From Rhizopus arrhizus (Eukaryota > Mucoromycota > Mucoromycetes > Mucorales > Rhizopodaceae), in contig JAKZZE010000013.1 in the NCBI GenBank assembly GCA_024220505.1, positions 1 to 64,000 of the forward strand: a DNA stretch of 64,000 nucleotides. Reading direction: 5' to 3'. Each line of letters starts with the position of its first letter. Positions within the stretch are counted from its first letter, which is position 1. This document shows positions 41,302 to 54,280 of this stretch, piece by piece. A program made the position numbers and the translations under genes. The notes beneath the pieces are model-generated. The model made no database searches, was not told the DNA's origin, and saw only the letters and a program-made list of their open reading frames with translations.

Positions 41302-42155
41302 ATATCCAAGTGTATAAATAGCATTCACATTTTCATAAAATAAAGAATCATCTTTTTAATCATTTTATTATTTTTGTGATTAAGTCAAAGTCTTGAAGAA
41401 CTAGTTGACTTACCTTATATCTATCCTCGTCTACATTTGTCTGTTGGTGCTCTACACATTTTGATACTATGGTGAATATTGGTAAACTCGATTTGAAAAG
41501 AATATTTTTCTTATTTCTGTGGCTACTACATAATAAAAGTTCTACTTTTATTATTTTAAAATATTCTTGGGCACTTCTCCTTTGGGTCTGAAGCTTTGGT
41601 TTAACAAGAGGTTGCAAGTTGTACATGGCGAATGAAGACATTGAAGAAATTAAAAGAGATGTAGAAATGAAGAAATTCAAGTCCGAAGGTTGGCCTTGGT
41701 GTGCCGGTAGCAAGTTGGGACGGTGTTTGAACATTCTCGGTGAATGAATTGTTGTCCCAGCGGAGCTTCCTTGGATAAGTCGACGATCCTTCTTCCTCTT
41801 CTCTGTATTTCATTTATTTTCTTCAAGTCAGACAGTCTAATGTCTAGGCTTGTATCATTTCGGTCCTTTTTTTTTTGTTGCCAAGAATCAGTTTATCAAT
41901 TATCATCTTAGTCCAGCAGCCAGTTTAGTTTATTTTAGTTATTTTTTTTTTCATTTTTACGCGTTGTAAAAAGTATAAAAGGAGTTAATTCTTAATTCAA
42001 TAAAGGGAGTTTATTATTTATAAAAAAAGAAGGAAAAACAATCATTCTATACTTTCCATTGTATATTTTGGTTTTATCCCCTCTATTTTCAACTTCTGTC
42101 GATCTTTTCTCTCGAATTATTGACAGCTTACACCTACCTTTCTCTTACGCGAATA
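41302..42155 (+). repeat. LTR-like sequence related to 13282-13970
   Basis: A segment from about 41750 starts TGTTGTCCCAGCGGAGCTTC, with AGTATAAAAGG and AATAAA near 41970-42005. Relatives are at 13529-13800. It may be the 5' LTR of G6, whose pol fragments follow after Tc1-F, but the joint is not clear and no coding sequence links them. Confidence 0.4.
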
Positions 42156-42521
42156 CAGTGGGTGAAAAAACTCTAAAAACGTTATGATATTATTAGCGTT
42201 TTTGGTTGTTCTGTTTTACCAAATTAGTGTATCATCGTGAAATTTTGCACATATGTAGCACTGATAGCAACATATCGTATGCTGTCTTTTCAATCTCCGA
42301 TGATAAACTTTGATCCGAAATCAACTGCTAAAAGAAGACTGGTTTATTTTTAGAGTTTTTTCACTTCCATAAATGTCGGATACGCGGACTGACAGACAGA
42401 TTTTGCGGACTTTCATTGACATATTATGAGTCATAAAGACTCCAAAAGTATAAAAAAAGTCATTTTTCTCTTTCTTAAAATTTTTCCATTTAATTTTTTA
42501 AATTTCCTAAACACTTCAATC

Positions 42522-43882
42522 ATGCCTAAATCTCTCTCAGCTGACATCAAAAACGACATAAAGTCCGCTCTACTTGCCGGAAAAGACTCTATGGATGTTG
42601 CAAAACGCTTTGAGGTTACGTATGCAACAGTTAATAACTATGCGAACAAGTTTTTCCCTAACCGACAGCGTGGGCTTGGTGGTAGACCGATAGTTGTGTC
42701 CGCTCAGACGAAGAGATTCATCAAAATTTAGGTTGTACAAGGCCAACTCAAGACTGCGTGGAAATTACATGACAAACTCATGGAGCTGGGGTATTCCATA
42801 TCATACAAAACCGCTATAAACGTATTAAAATCGATGAACTTCTTTTCTGCGATTAAGGCCAAAAAGCCTTCGTTAACCACAAAACACATGAAGAGACGGC
42901 TAGCATGGACTAAAAAGTACCAAAGCTGGACTACAGTTACTGGCAACGTGTAGTGTTTTTTGATGAAGCACAAGTCAATATTTGGAGCTCTGACGGATGC
43001 AAATACTACTGGTCAACACCAGGGGGTCCTCTTAAGCCTCACCATATCGACGTAACTGTTAAGCATGGAGGCGGTAGTTTGACGATGTGGTGGTGCGTGA
43101 CCTATGGGGAACCTGGCTACGCCTGTCAAATATACGATGGAACTATGAATTCGGATCTTTACCAACACATATGGGACACAACACTTCGGAAAACAATGGA
43201 ATACTATGATATGGATTGGTCTACAGTATATTTTCAGCACGATGGTGATCAAAAGCATCGTTCCAAGTCAACCATTCAATGGCTAAATGCTAATAGAGTC
43301 AACTATATTGATGACTGGCCAGCTCAAAGTCCTGATCTTAACCCTATTGAGCACCTCTGGCATCATTTGAAGTTGAAGCTATCGTTATATGACAAGAAAG
43401 CAAAAGGTGTTCATGAATTGTGGGAAAGAGTTGAAAAGGAATGGAACTCTGAGATATTTGCAGATAATTAAGTGAGAAAAAAGAAAGGAAATAGTACTTG
43501 AAAACTAGTGAATGAGTCTCTATGTAACCTCTTTATTAGATTTCAAGACGAGAGAGAGAACCCATTTAATCAAACTACGCCTTTATATAGGAAATGAAAT
43601 TATTCAGGGACCGAAGTGAGTTCAAGGTCAATTTTAGTATTGAGCTTGAACAATATAAACATTGTATATGAGCTTTTAAGGAATATGTAATAAGTAATAT
43701 TATGTATTCAGTACTTGTTATTTCTTATATAAGATCTGAGTAATCTCATACGAATAATAGTATTTAATGAGGTAAATACGACAAACTCCTTTGGGAAAGA
43801 AGTTTGTAGAAGGTATATTGACACTATGCCTGCGCGTATTAAGGCAGTAATCGATGCCAATGGTGGATCTACGAAGTATTAA
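42522..43882 (+). pseudogene. Tc1-F transposase, broken by a stop, a frameshift and a solo LTR
   Basis: It starts at MPKSLSADIKNDIKSAL (HTH). There is a TAG near 42731 (after RFIKI) and a frameshift near 42935. It then reads VVFFDEAQVNIWSSDG, FQHDGDQKHRSK and QSPDLNPIEHLWHH (35-residue spacing). It is cut after EKEWNS by the LTR and resumes as FGKEVCRRYIDTMPARIKAV to the end. Confidence 0.88.
43450..43783 (-). repeat. Solo LTR of the G3 family
   Basis: 334 bp (complement TGTCGTATTTACC...ATCTCA) flanked by AACTC at 43445-43449 and 43784-43788. A matching duplication around a lone LTR indicates deletion of a full element by LTR-LTR recombination. Confidence 0.92.
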
Positions 43883-44117
43883 GTCATCTATAACATAATA
43901 AAAGTAAAAGGAAAAAACTCTAAAAATAAACTTACAGCACTTACATCGCTTTTGCTGACTGTTAAATAATATTCTGAGATTGAAACTTTCATAAGATGTA
44001 ACAGAAAGTCAAACAAGCATGTCATAAAGTTGTTGCATCATCTAAGTCACTATACATGCTCACAGAGGCTAAAAACAGAAAAAATGTCTGACGTTTTTAG
44101 AGTCTTTTCACCCACTG

Positions 44118-44668
44118 TACGTATCAAGAAAGAAGATCGCGAAAAGACTGCTCTAGTTACCAAGTCGGGTTTCTATATGTTCAACGTTATGAGCATGGGA
44201 CTCAAGAACGCGCCTATGGTTTTTCAACAACTCATGGACAATGTAATAGGTGTATACAAGTTTTCAATAGCTATTGCCTATCTGGATGATGTTGTTATAT
44301 TCTCGCCTGATTTGAATACACACATCAAGCATATCAAGTTGATAATGGAGAGATTACGTTATGCAAAATTATCTATCAAGTTATCAAAGTGTCAATGGGT
44401 TCTGTCTCAAGTGGAATATCTTGGTTTTCTCATTTCTGCTGAAGGTATTCAAGGTCATCCTGACAAGATAAAGCCAATAGTACAATACACTGCACCCTCA
44501 GATATAAAAGAATTGGAACGGTTTTTAGGCATGGCTGGTGTTTATCAACGATTTATTTCACAATATCAACTGAAAACTGAACCTCTTTGTCAACTTAAAA
44601 AGAAAGATCAAGAATATAACTGGGGTCCAAAACAAGAAGCATCCTTTCAGCAAATCAAACAAGATTTA
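44118..44668 (+). pseudogene. pol: G6 pol fragment 1: reverse transcriptase
   Basis: It reads RIKKEDREKTALVTKSGFY, MSMGLKNAPMVFQQLMD and the catalytic AYLDDVVIFS, then LSKCQWVLSQVEYLGFLIS and FLGMAGVYQRFI. This is Ty3/Gypsy, of a lineage different from G1/G2/G5. The open frame stops where Tc1-C enters at a TA. The upstream half of RT and gag are not found to the left of Tc1-F. Confidence 0.88.
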
Positions 44669-46326
44669 CAGTAGGTGGAAAAATGGTCCGGATGTTTTTA
44701 AATTATTCACAAATATCGCTATAGCTTTACCAAATCTCAATCAAATTGAACAGAACAAACATTATTTTGAAGAGAAAACATTACTTTATTTTTAGTAAAA
44801 ATTTCATATGTCACACAAAAGTTCAAAGGGAGCTACAAAAGATCAAATATCTCAGCAACATCCGGACCATTTTTCAGGGTGCCCTATAGAATTTTAATTA
44901 CCCAGATTGTTCAATGCTGCTAACTCAGAAGCCGTCACTTTTGTCTCAGATGATTAATAATACATTAGATTCGTATTAATAATCAAAAAAAAATATAAAT
45001 ATCTACTTTTTTTGCTGATTTAGCACGCCTTCTTCTTCTTTCGTTATTATTGCTGTTTTATACAAATATGGTTCGCTCTTTGCCTTTGGATGTACAAGAT
45101 AACATCAAGCCCTTACTCAAATCTGGTCATTCTTACTCATCCATCATAAAACGAGTGCCTGGAGTCAAGAAAAGCACCATCAGTGACTATAAGCGAAGGT
45201 GGTTTCCTAACATGGGGCCCCTTAAATCAGGCCGCAAGTCCGAAATTACTGCTACAACCAAGTCCTACATCAGACGGCCAGTCATAACTGGTAAATTAAA
45301 GACGGGGAAGGATGTACAACGATATTTATGTGACGTTGGATGCGCAATTGGCTACTCTACTTGCTTAAAACTTTTAAAATCGATGGGATTCCAGGCCCGT
45401 ATTAAGAAGCGCAAGCCGTTTTTAAAGGCTATTCATATGAAAAAGCGACTTGCATGGGCCAACGCCCACAAGGATTGGACAAAAGATGATTGGCGTCGTA
45501 TGGTATTCTCTGACGAGACTAAGATAAACGTTTGGGGATCAGACGGTGTGAAGTACTACTGGAAGAGAGTAGATGATAAGCTTCGATTCCACCATCTTGA
45601 CTTAACAGTAAAAGGAGGAGGAGGCAGCGTTATGATGTGGGGCTGTATTACATACGATGGTCCTGGGTATGCTTGTCGTATCTATGATAGAACAATGAAG
45701 AAAGAGAATTATGTACATATATTGGACACAACTCTAATGGACACCCTAAATTACTACAATTATGACCCTAAAAACATCTACTTCCAGCAGGATAACGATC
45801 CGAAACATACGTCGAAGGTCGCAAAAGCTTGGTTTGAAGAAAACAACTTCGACAGCAAGTCTGTTTACAGTTGGCCAGCTCAGAGCCCTGATCTAAACCC
45901 GATTGAACACATTTGGCATCACCTGAGGCTAAGGTTAAGTGCGTATGAAACCAGAGCTAAAGGCGTACATGAACTATGGGATCGAATCGAAGAACAATAG
46001 GCAAGATTTACAAAAGATGATTGTAGAAAGTATATAGACAGTATGCCAGATATAATCAAGGCTGTTATTCAAGCAAAAGGGGGATATACGGACTACTAGC
46101 AGATATTATGGAGCACCCTGAAAAATGGTCCGGATGTTGCTGAAATATTTGATCTTTTGTAGCTCCCTTTGAACTTTTGTGTGACATATGAAATTTTTAC
46201 TAAAAATAAAGTAATGTTTTCTCTTCAAAATAATGTTTGTTCTGTTCAATTTGATTGAGATTTGGTAAAGCTATAGCGATATTTGTGAATAATTTAAAAA
46301 CATCCGGACCATTTTTCCACCTACTG
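44669..46326 (+). mobile_element. Tc1-like transposon Tc1-C
   Basis: 1658 bp, TA at 44667-44668 and 46327-46328. The long terminal repeats are about 215 bp (44669-44883 and 46112-46326), beginning CAGTAGGTGGAAAAATGGTC and ending with inverted copies of the tip (GACCATTTTTCAGGGTGC). It splits G6 pol between RT and RNase H. Confidence 0.92.
45068..46099 (+). pseudogene. Tc1-C transposase with one nonsense change
   Basis: Complete apart from one stop. It starts MVRSLPLDVQDNIK, with HTH, VFSDETKINVWGSDG, FQQDNDPKHTSK and QSPDLNPIEHIWHH (37-residue spacing). TAG at 45998-46000 stands where relatives have Trp (TGG). The frame then continues to YIDSMPD and the natural end at 46099. One G-to-A change would explain the loss. 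Confidence 0.9.
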
Positions 46327-46328
46327 TA

Positions 46329-46686
46329 TGTTTGCTACCTACTCTCAAACAACCTGATTTCACAAGAAAATTTGAATTACATTGCGATGCGGCTACAAAG
46401 GCAGGTATTGCTGTAATATTATGCCAACGTTACGACGATCATCCGTATCCATTAGCGTTTGCTTCCCGTTCGTTGTCTCCAGCGGAAAAGAACTACTCGA
46501 TGCAAGAACTAGAATGTCTAGCGGTTGTATTTGTCATAAAGAAATTTCGACAATTTCTCGAATGTGGTTTCTTTTTGATATACACTGATCACTCTAGTCT
46601 ACAATAGGTATTAAACACTAAAGAAGATAAACAAGCTAGGATATGGCGATGGTGCATGTTCTTACAGGCATGCGACTTCCAAGTTA
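46329..46686 (+). pseudogene. pol: G6 pol fragment 2: RNase H
   Basis: It continues fragment 1 after removal of Tc1-C: LHCDAATKAGIAVILCQ, AFASRSLSPAEKNYS, LIYTDHSSLQ, then a TAG at 46605-46607 where Trp is expected, then VLNTKEDKQARIWRW and FQVTV, where Tc1-D enters at a TA. Confidence 0.88.
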
Positions 46687-47863
46687 CAGTAGGTCAAAAA
46701 ATTGCTGCAAGGAATTGCAAAATACCGGTTTTACAGCTGGTTGTCTATGGATACTGCATGAAACTATCTCAAACATTGATTGTTTGTACCTCACTAGAAG
46801 GGGCATTTATTCGTCGATTATCTGGTATGGGCAATAGTTATTGGTGGAATTTGATATTGTTAAAGGGAATTTTATAAACATCCGGCATTTTTTACTTGTT
46901 TACATATGTTTGGAATAACAAATTTTAATACGACCCAACCGGTTGCTATCATAATTTTTCACATTCTTGACATGATTAGAATGTTGCCAGTATATAAAAG
47001 CGCTTACAATTCCTTTATTCTAAATTTTAAATTTTCTTATCTAAATTATTTCTCTTTTTTACCTTATTACCAATCGCATGCCTAAACGACTGCCAGAAGA
47101 AAAAGTAAACGATCTCAAGCAAGCATTAACTGGATCCACATCAACGTACGATATTGCTAAGGAGGTTGGAGTACATGAATCAACTGTTAGTAGATACTCT
47201 AGGCGGTTGTTTTCAAATAGGACAATGGGCTCAGCTGGTAGACCTACATTAGTCTCCAAAGTGACGAAACGGCTAATCAAAAGAAAAGTCATTGAAGGGG
47301 TTCTAAAGACTGCCAAAGAGGTACACCGGGAGCTGGTTCAACTTGGCTATGCTATCTCATACCAGTCAGCAATTAACGTCCTGAAATCAATGGAGTTCCA
47401 TTCTTCAATAAAAAAAAGAAGCCGTTTCTGACAAAAGCTCATATGCAGCATCGATTAGAATGGGCCAAGAAGCACCAGGATTGGACAGTGGAAGAATGGC
47501 GAAAAGTCGTCTTTTCTGATGAAACCAAGATCAACGTATGGGGCTCTGATGGTTGTAAGTATTATTGGAAAAGACCAAGTGATCCTCTTCAACCGCATCA
47601 TCTAGAGTTTACAGTCAAGCATGGAGGCGGCAAGTTGATGATGTGGGGCTGCATAACATCTGAAGGACCAGGATATGCTTGTCAAATTTACGATGGGAAC
47701 ATGAACGCGGATGTTTATCAGCATATATTAGACACTACACTTCGTGATACTATGGAGTACTACAATTTCAACTGGTCCAACATTTACTTTCAGCATGATA
47801 ATGATCCAAAGCACAAGGCAAAATCCACAATAGCCTGGTTAGATAATCATCAAGTGCGCTATA

Positions 47864-49507
47864 CAGTTGCCGTCAAAACTGGTCGCATGTTTTCGTATTT
47901 TGCCTATAGACATTGCGATCTACTTCATTTCTTAGTTTATAGCAATGTAGTATACATCATTCGAAAGAGCAAACTCTGGGTAACGCAATGGTAGTATAAG
48001 TATTGCAGTAGAGCCAGTGTATCGGTAATAACTAGCCCTCAAAGTCCGACGGTACATGCGACCAGTTTTGACGGCGTTTATAAGTAAATGTTTTGATACA
48101 CTTTATTTAAAAAAATCAATACTTAATCTAGAGGCCTTTTGCTTTAATAACTGCAGCACACCTTTTAGGCATACTTTCGATGTATTTTTGGCATTCCTCT
48201 TTAGAAATGGCATACCAGGTCTGACCTATACGCTCCCATAGCTCATGCGTACTACTTGGTGGTGCCTTATAGCTATGAAATAGTTCTCTCTTTAAATGTG
48301 CCCACATATGCTCTATAGGATTTAGGTCTGGGGACTGAGGAGGTCATTCAATACTTCGAATGGCTGCTGGTCAATCCATTCTTTTACTACCTTCGATGTA
48401 TGCTTCGGATCATTATCCTGCTGAAACACTATTTAGGAAGAATCCAAGCCATAACTTTCCATTGTCTTCAGTAAGTCATCTTTTAAGACCTCAATATAGG
48501 CCTCGCTATTCATATGATGACCTACGTCAACTATCCACCCAACACCTTCCCATGTAATGCAGCTCCAGACCATAATATTGCCACCCCCATGCTTGACGGT
48601 TTGCTGTACATGTCGCGAGTTCAATTCCTCACTGGGTAGTTTCCATGTATAAGCCTTTCCGTCGGATGAAAAACGATTTATTTTGGTCTCATCTGAGAAC
48701 ATGACCCGTTTTCAGTCGTGCACAGTCCAATGCTGGTGCGATTTAGCCCATTGAAGGCGTTTCATGATGTTTTGGCTTCGTAGCAATAGTTTTTGAGGCT
48801 TGACAAATGCTATAAAGCCAGCTTTTTTAAGGACGCGGCGTACGGAACTGTCACTTACAGACATTCCAAATTCTTTTTTTAGAGCTTTTTGGATCTCTAC
48901 AGCATTATTTTTTCTTCCCAAGGTGACTAATCTCCGGATGTAGCTTACCATGCGTTGACTAATTAGAGATGGACGACCACCTTCATCAACATTTCCACTC
49001 ATCTTCACAGATGAGCGGTACTTCTGAACAGTAGTACGACTAACACCAACTTGTTTTGCTACTTTGCTGTTTGACTTCTTAGATCTTAGCAATGAGGAAA
49101 TGCTGTTTACTTTGTCAGTTGAAATTGCGCGCATGTCGAATCTGCAATGGTGTAATTTCTTAATGGGGTGTCGCAATGTAGCAAAAAAACACTTACATGT
49201 AAACAATATTATTATAATAGAAGAAAGAGAAGAAAAAAATATAAAAATTTACAATTAAGTCACATTTTTGTGACTATATTATGTCCCTTATAAACGCCGT
49301 CAAAACTGGTCGCATGTACCGTCGGACTTTGAGGGCTAGTTATTACCGATACACTGGCTCTACTGCAATACTTATACTACCATTGCGTTACCCAGAGTTT
49401 GCTCTTTCGAATGATGTATACTACATTGCTATAAACTAAGAAATGAAGTAGATCGCAACGTCTATAGGCAAAATACGAAAACATGCGACCAGTTTTGACG
49501 GCAACTG
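47864..49507 (-). mobile_element. Tc1-like transposon Tc1-E nested in Tc1-D
   Basis: 1644 bp, TA at 47862-47863 and 49508-49509. The terminal repeats are about 221 bp (47864-48084 and 49287-49507), beginning CAGTTGCCGTCAAAACTGGT and ending with an inverted copy of the same tip (ACCAGTTTTGACGGCG). Confidence 0.92.
48128..49134 (-). pseudogene. Tc1-E transposase with several nonsense changes
   Basis: It starts at ATG 49134 (MRAISTDKVNSISSLL). HTH and VFSDETKINRFSSDG are present. Stops replace expected Trp (48712-48714), Gln (48433-48435) and probably Trp just before PPQSPDLNPIE (near 48340, also a frameshift). The C-terminal part reads FQQDNDPKHTSK and LNPIEHMWAHLK to IKAKGL. The enzyme is dead; all recognisable stops fit C:G-to-T:A changes. 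Confidence 0.88.
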
Positions 49508-49972
49508 TATTAGCGATTGGCCAGCTCAGAGTCCGGACTTAAATCCAATAGAACATGTATGGCATCAACTGAATTTAAAGCTCAGCTGTTACGAACGTAG
49601 AGCAAAGAATACGGATGAGCTTTGGGAACGAGTAGAAAAAGCATGGAATGAATTTGATAAAGAACTTTGCCAAAGGTATATCGATAGCATGCCGGCAAGA
49701 ATTCAAGAGGTTATTAATAAAAAAGGAGGACCAACTAAATATTAATAAATAAACCCATTTCGTTCAAATATTCGTTTTTTCAAATTTTCAAATTGCGCGC
49801 CTCATACTTCCTTCAATACTTATCCAATGGGGCTTAAACTCTTTCGGATTTTTCAAGACATGTAGGAAATCTACTATGTAGAAACAGAAGCAGTTTGTAC
49901 CATTGTGACAGGATGTACGCTACAAAAACTGAGAAATATGGATTCCTTGCAGCAATTTTTTGACCTACTGTA

Positions 49973-50193
49973 TATACGTACCAGGTCTTACCAATCAAGC
50001 TGCTGATGCGCTATCCAGACATCCATTACCTCCAGGTATTCAAGCAGTAAACACATTCGACTGGGTTCAACTTCAAGATAATGATGAAAAGATACAACAA
50101 ATGAAATCCGAACTTCACAAACATTCATCACTGGCATTAATCAATCGTATTGTCTATAAGGTGATTCCACAAGCAAAAAATGTAAGCAAGAAT
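49973..50193 (+). pseudogene. pol: G6 pol fragment 3: RNase H end and linker
   Basis: It continues fragment 2 in frame (VPGLTNQAADALSRHPL), then a linker to INRIVYKVIPQAKN, cut by a solo LTR after AGAAT. Confidence 0.88.
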
Positions 50194-50340
50194 TGTTATG
50201 TTCTGGTAAAGTAATTAAGGAATAAAAATAAAACCAAAGAATACTTTTTGAGACTGAACTTTATTTAAGACAATCTTCATTGTTAAAAAGAAATCATTAC
50301 AAAGTCTACTATTTATATTCTTCTATCAGTTGGCGGGTAA

Positions 50341-52174
50341 CACTACGGCGCAAAAAATCTCCGCATAACACTCATTGCAGGCGCGGATTAATAAAATAAA
50401 GATGCTAAAAATGTCGAATTTAGCATAATTTGGAATAACATTGGAATAACATTGGAGTAAAACATGATGCTACATGAACTCTCATACGCTTTCACATAAC
50501 AATTTAATTGGATGAGGCAAAATTGGAGTAAAATGGAGTAAAATTGGTCTAAAGTATAACAATTTAATTGGACGAGGCAGACATTAGCTGTTCTGTATAT
50601 AAGCAGAGTATGGCTATGTTTAATCAATTATGTCCAGTAAAATGGGTAGGTTTATTATTGTATAGGGCAGTATAAATGGACAAATTTAAATGATTTAATA
50701 ATACGATGCTTTATTTATTTTATTATATTATTCATTTAATATACATTTGAATAAAAAAAAAAAGTAATAACAAAAAAAAAAAGTAATAACAAAAAAAAAA
50801 TAAATAATAACAAATGAAAAGGAATAATAAAAGAAAAGGAATAATAAAAAAAAAAAAAAGGAATGCAGAATGAACAGATCCAATATAATCGTACGTCATT
50901 ACTTACCTGTCCTCGACAATATTCAATGCAACCCATTTAGCAGATTTAATTACTTTCAACAATCTACATTGCAATCTATATTCAACAGAATAATTAATAT
51001 TTAAACATATGCAATTTTATTTCTATTTACCAAAATTGTTTTCCTTTTTTTTATCACATGATAGATAATTGTCTTATACAACCATTGTTACTTTTCCTCA
51101 AGTCCGTGCGCCTATGCTTTATTGGGTTTAATAATACTCTATCATCATTGCTGTTATCGTTAATATCATCACAGTTGCTTCATACAAAATCCACATTGCA
51201 AAATAAAACAAAGTATTAAAATCTAATAAAAAACATCAGTTAAGAAAAAAGTAACAAGCAAACAAATTATACCTTTTGTCTTGTTCAAACATACTATCTA
51301 TACAATATGTTGTTGGTTAAGGTTCAATCTATCTGAAGCAGCATAGAGTATAATTTTACCTAATATCAACAGCATACGCAATATGAAACAACACACCAAG
51401 CATAGTATACAAAAGCAGAGGATGAATAGTTGCGACAAACTGGTCTACAGCATGATAGAGTATTGATTATACAGCTAGGTTGCACACTACAGATAGAGTC
51501 AGTAAGGTGTCAAGGTAAGTAGCGGAAAGGAATACAAATAATGATATAAAGAAGAGCAAGGGTTGTTGCAAGTTGTAATGTAGCCATAACTAAGTTTTCT
51601 TTTCATTAGTGAACCATTCGTTAAAAACATCTTGTTTGACTAAAGCTCTCGCAATATTTGAAGTAAAAGAATACTAGAGCTTACTATAAGCAAAGATAAA
51701 AAGAAATGGTTAAAAGGAATACAACATTCAACAACTTCATACCCATGCAACATAATAATTGTTTTTTTTTTTTTTTTTTTTTTTTTTTCATTTGTAATGC
51801 GTTGACTGTTTGAGCTGATTTAGTTTTAGCTATTTTGTTTTCAAAACATGGTGCATATCAGCAATAACTAAAAGTATCAAAAACTGTTAACAAAGTAGAG
51901 TAATAATGAATATACGAAAAAAAAAAAAAAAAAAAGAAAAGAGCCATAAAAAAATAAAAAATAAAATAATGCTTTAAAATCCATGCAAGTTTATTTCATA
52001 TAATTAACGTCATAGGACCAATGGCATTGAAGAATAATAACTAAGCTATATAAAAAGTACCAACATTACCATCATGGAGATCTAGTCATGACAAGACAAT
52101 TCTAAACGACATTTAACAAACAATAGTAGAATTTATTTAACAAAAGATAAAACAATAAAAAGAAAAAGAAACAA
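50341..52174. other. Left part of the TAA-flanked CACTA element, no complete gene
   Basis: Noncoding apart from a likely relic on the minus strand. At about 50900-50935 the complement reads ATGGGTTGCATTG...GACAG followed by a consensus splice donor GTAAGT, and is then lost in poly-T. A tract of AGTAATAACA with poly-A spacers lies at 50755-50815. Confidence 0.4.
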
Positions 52175-52240
52175 TTATATTCTTCTCTTTTTATTTTGAC
52201 GACGAGAAGTAGGACGAGTGCCAGAACGGGTGGTAGACAT
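52175..52240 (-). CDS. Miniature basic ORF (21 aa) in the CACTA element
   Basis: It encodes MSTTRSGTRPTSRRQNKKRR plus one residue, then TAA. The peptide resembles a nuclear localisation signal, and its basic start recalls the first exons of the accessory genes in elements 1 and 3. It may be the leftover of such a gene after internal deletion. Chance cannot be excluded. Confidence 0.25.
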   Translation of the reverse strand: MSTTRSGTRPTSRRQNKKRRI

Positions 52241-52727
52241 AATGGTATGCTTTCCGATCTTTAATACCTTTTTCTTCATTTCATTTATGTAGCCTTCTTT
52301 TTTTTATTTTTTTATGCTTTTATGCCTATGTCTATGATTTAATAACTTCTTTTTCCATGTTCTTTTTTTAATTACCATCAAAACTCCATCCAAAATATAT
52401 ATCTAATCTTCTCTTATGTATTGCTGTATTCACGTAAATCACTTTTCGACTATAATCCAAATAAATTCTATGCATATGTTTCTATGCTTAAAACCTTTTA
52501 CAAGAAACTATTTTTATACGTTTTGTAGCTGTAATAAAAAAAATCGTTTTAAGAGTTTTTAAACAAAGCTTCAGGTTTTGTATCTGTTAACAAGTTGCAC
52601 TGCAAAATGATATGTTATTTGACACCTTCCATTATCTCTACAGTGTTACGTTGTTGTTAAAGGGATTTATAGCCTTATATCCAATATGCTAATCAAAATA
52701 AGATTTTTTTCATTATGAGTACTGAAC

Positions 52728-52769
<42 letters not shown>

Positions 52770-54280
52770 CCTACCAAATAAAGACTTTTTTTCTACTAAA
52801 TATTTCATAAAGCATAGGACTAAACGGAATGTAGCTCATATACTATAAACATACATTAGATGCAATGTATATCAACAAACGATCACTATTTACCTTAAAA
52901 AAAAGCTAATTCTTGTTAAATAATTGTAAAAACTAGATTAAGGTACAAGATAAATAATAACAGTTTAATTGTTAGCAAGTGTTTAGAATAGTAAAAATAA
53001 TTACGAGCCGTAAGAATTTCGTAGCAGGATTACATGAAGAAAGAAAAGAAGTACAATCGGAAGTTTCTTGTACTTTTTGAAACGCTTGTAAGTTATAACG
53101 ACGTCATCCTAGAGCATTTGCAAACTCGTTTTTTTTTTTTTATTACAATTATTTTTGAAATTCGGTTTATTTTAATTCATGATTACAACAATTATTAGTA
53201 GTCAAACAGATTGAATTCCTTTGGCTTCAATTAAACTGACTATAACAGAGAAAAAGTATAATAACAAAGGACAACCTACTCAAATCAATATTTTTACCCA
53301 ATGAAGAAGTAATTTAAACAAATTACTTTATTGTATATGGTCTGAATTTGATAATAGTTTATACAACTCTTTTTTATATCTATTACGCATTTATATTCTT
53401 CAGTTTATTTCCCCATATTTAATACAAAAAAATAAAGATTCACAACTATGACAAATTACTCTCAGTTCAATTAACATAAAAAGTTTGTAATGTAACTCGA
53501 CTAGTAAAAGTATAATGAAGCAGTACTACAATTGGATACAAAGAAAAGTTACAGCAATCAAAGCATATCTTGTTTAAATTTGCTAAAATAAATAGAACTA
53601 AAGGCACAGGTGCATTACTGACTCTTTGCCATAATGCTTACATGTCTTCTTTTTCACATTTTAAGTTTCCATTAAAAACATATCAGCTAGAGCACAAGAT
53701 GTGGAAGTGGTTTAAGATACGACAATTGACAGAGGCATAAAAAACGTAAGCTTTGTTCTTTTTTTTTACATTTTTGGCAGTAATGGAGCTATAAGTTGTC
53801 TCTTTTTTTGTTGTTGCAAATTATCAATTATAAAAACAACCACAAAATATAGTTCAAGATAGAAACAAAAAAGAGAGTCGCAGAACATTTTTTTTTTTTT
53901 AAAAAATAAAAAATTGTACGCAATCTACTTTCTTTGTAATTGCTTAAAAAAACTAATGAAAAGGAATCTTTTTTACGACCATTACAATCATAATGCAGAA
54001 AAATGCAAGTTGTGTAATATCGGTTCGTTACGTCTTTTAACAGCAAAACTCAGGTTTTATATAGTTTAAAAAGTGATTTTGCCAAGTAGATCCAGCCCAT
54101 TTCAATATTTACCTGCAAAAAAAAAAAAAAAAAAGTGGAGCAATAAAAATGAATAGAGCATTTTAAGAAAAAATGCGGAGAACAACCAAAAAATAAACTC
54201 AAAAATACACCAGAAGCGCTGTAAAAAAATGCTGCAACGAGTATTCGTATCCTTCAAGCAGGATTCTTTGCGCCGTAGTG
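52241..54280. other. Right part of the TAA-flanked CACTA element, no gene seen
   Basis: AT-rich with long poly-T and poly-A runs (about 52733-52770, 53129-53141, 54118-54134). I see no exon, RNA gene or clear repeat beyond the terminal sequence. Confidence 0.5.

Larger units (their letters stand above)
42156..44117 (+). mobile_element. Tc1-like transposon Tc1-F with a solo LTR inside
   Basis: The ends are CAGTGGGTGAAAAAACTCTA and its complement, flanked by TA (42154-42155 and 44118-44119). It is 1623 bp after removal of the G3 solo LTR and one duplication. Confidence 0.88.
47078..49745 (+). pseudogene. Tc1-D transposase, frameshifted and split by Tc1-E
   Basis: It starts MPKRLPEEKVNDLKQAL, with HTH to about 47415, where a one-base shift occurs in an A-rich run. 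It then reads KTKINVWG-type catalytic sequence (VVFSDETKINVWGSDG, FQHDNDPKHKAK) to VRYT, is interrupted by Tc1-E (47864-49507) and resumes as DWPAQSPDLNPIEHVWHQL to KKGGPTKY. Inactive. Confidence 0.9.
46687..49970 (+). mobile_element. Tc1-like transposon Tc1-D, interrupted by Tc1-E
   Basis: The ends are CAGTAGGTCAAAAAATTGCT and its complement, with TA at 46685-46686 and 49971-49972. It is about 1.64 kb without Tc1-E. The terminal repeats are short. Confidence 0.9.
50341..54280. mobile_element. Non-autonomous CACTA element with TAA target duplication
   Basis: It starts CACTACGGCGCAAAAAATC and ends GATTCTTTGCGCCGTAGTG, flanked by TAA (50338-50340 and 54281-54283). It is 3940 bp, very AT-rich, with no transposase. 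Subterminal repeats are visible on the left (AACAATTTAATTGGA near 50500 and 50560; tandem GGAATAACATT). It differs in its ends from elements 0-3. Confidence 0.85.
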
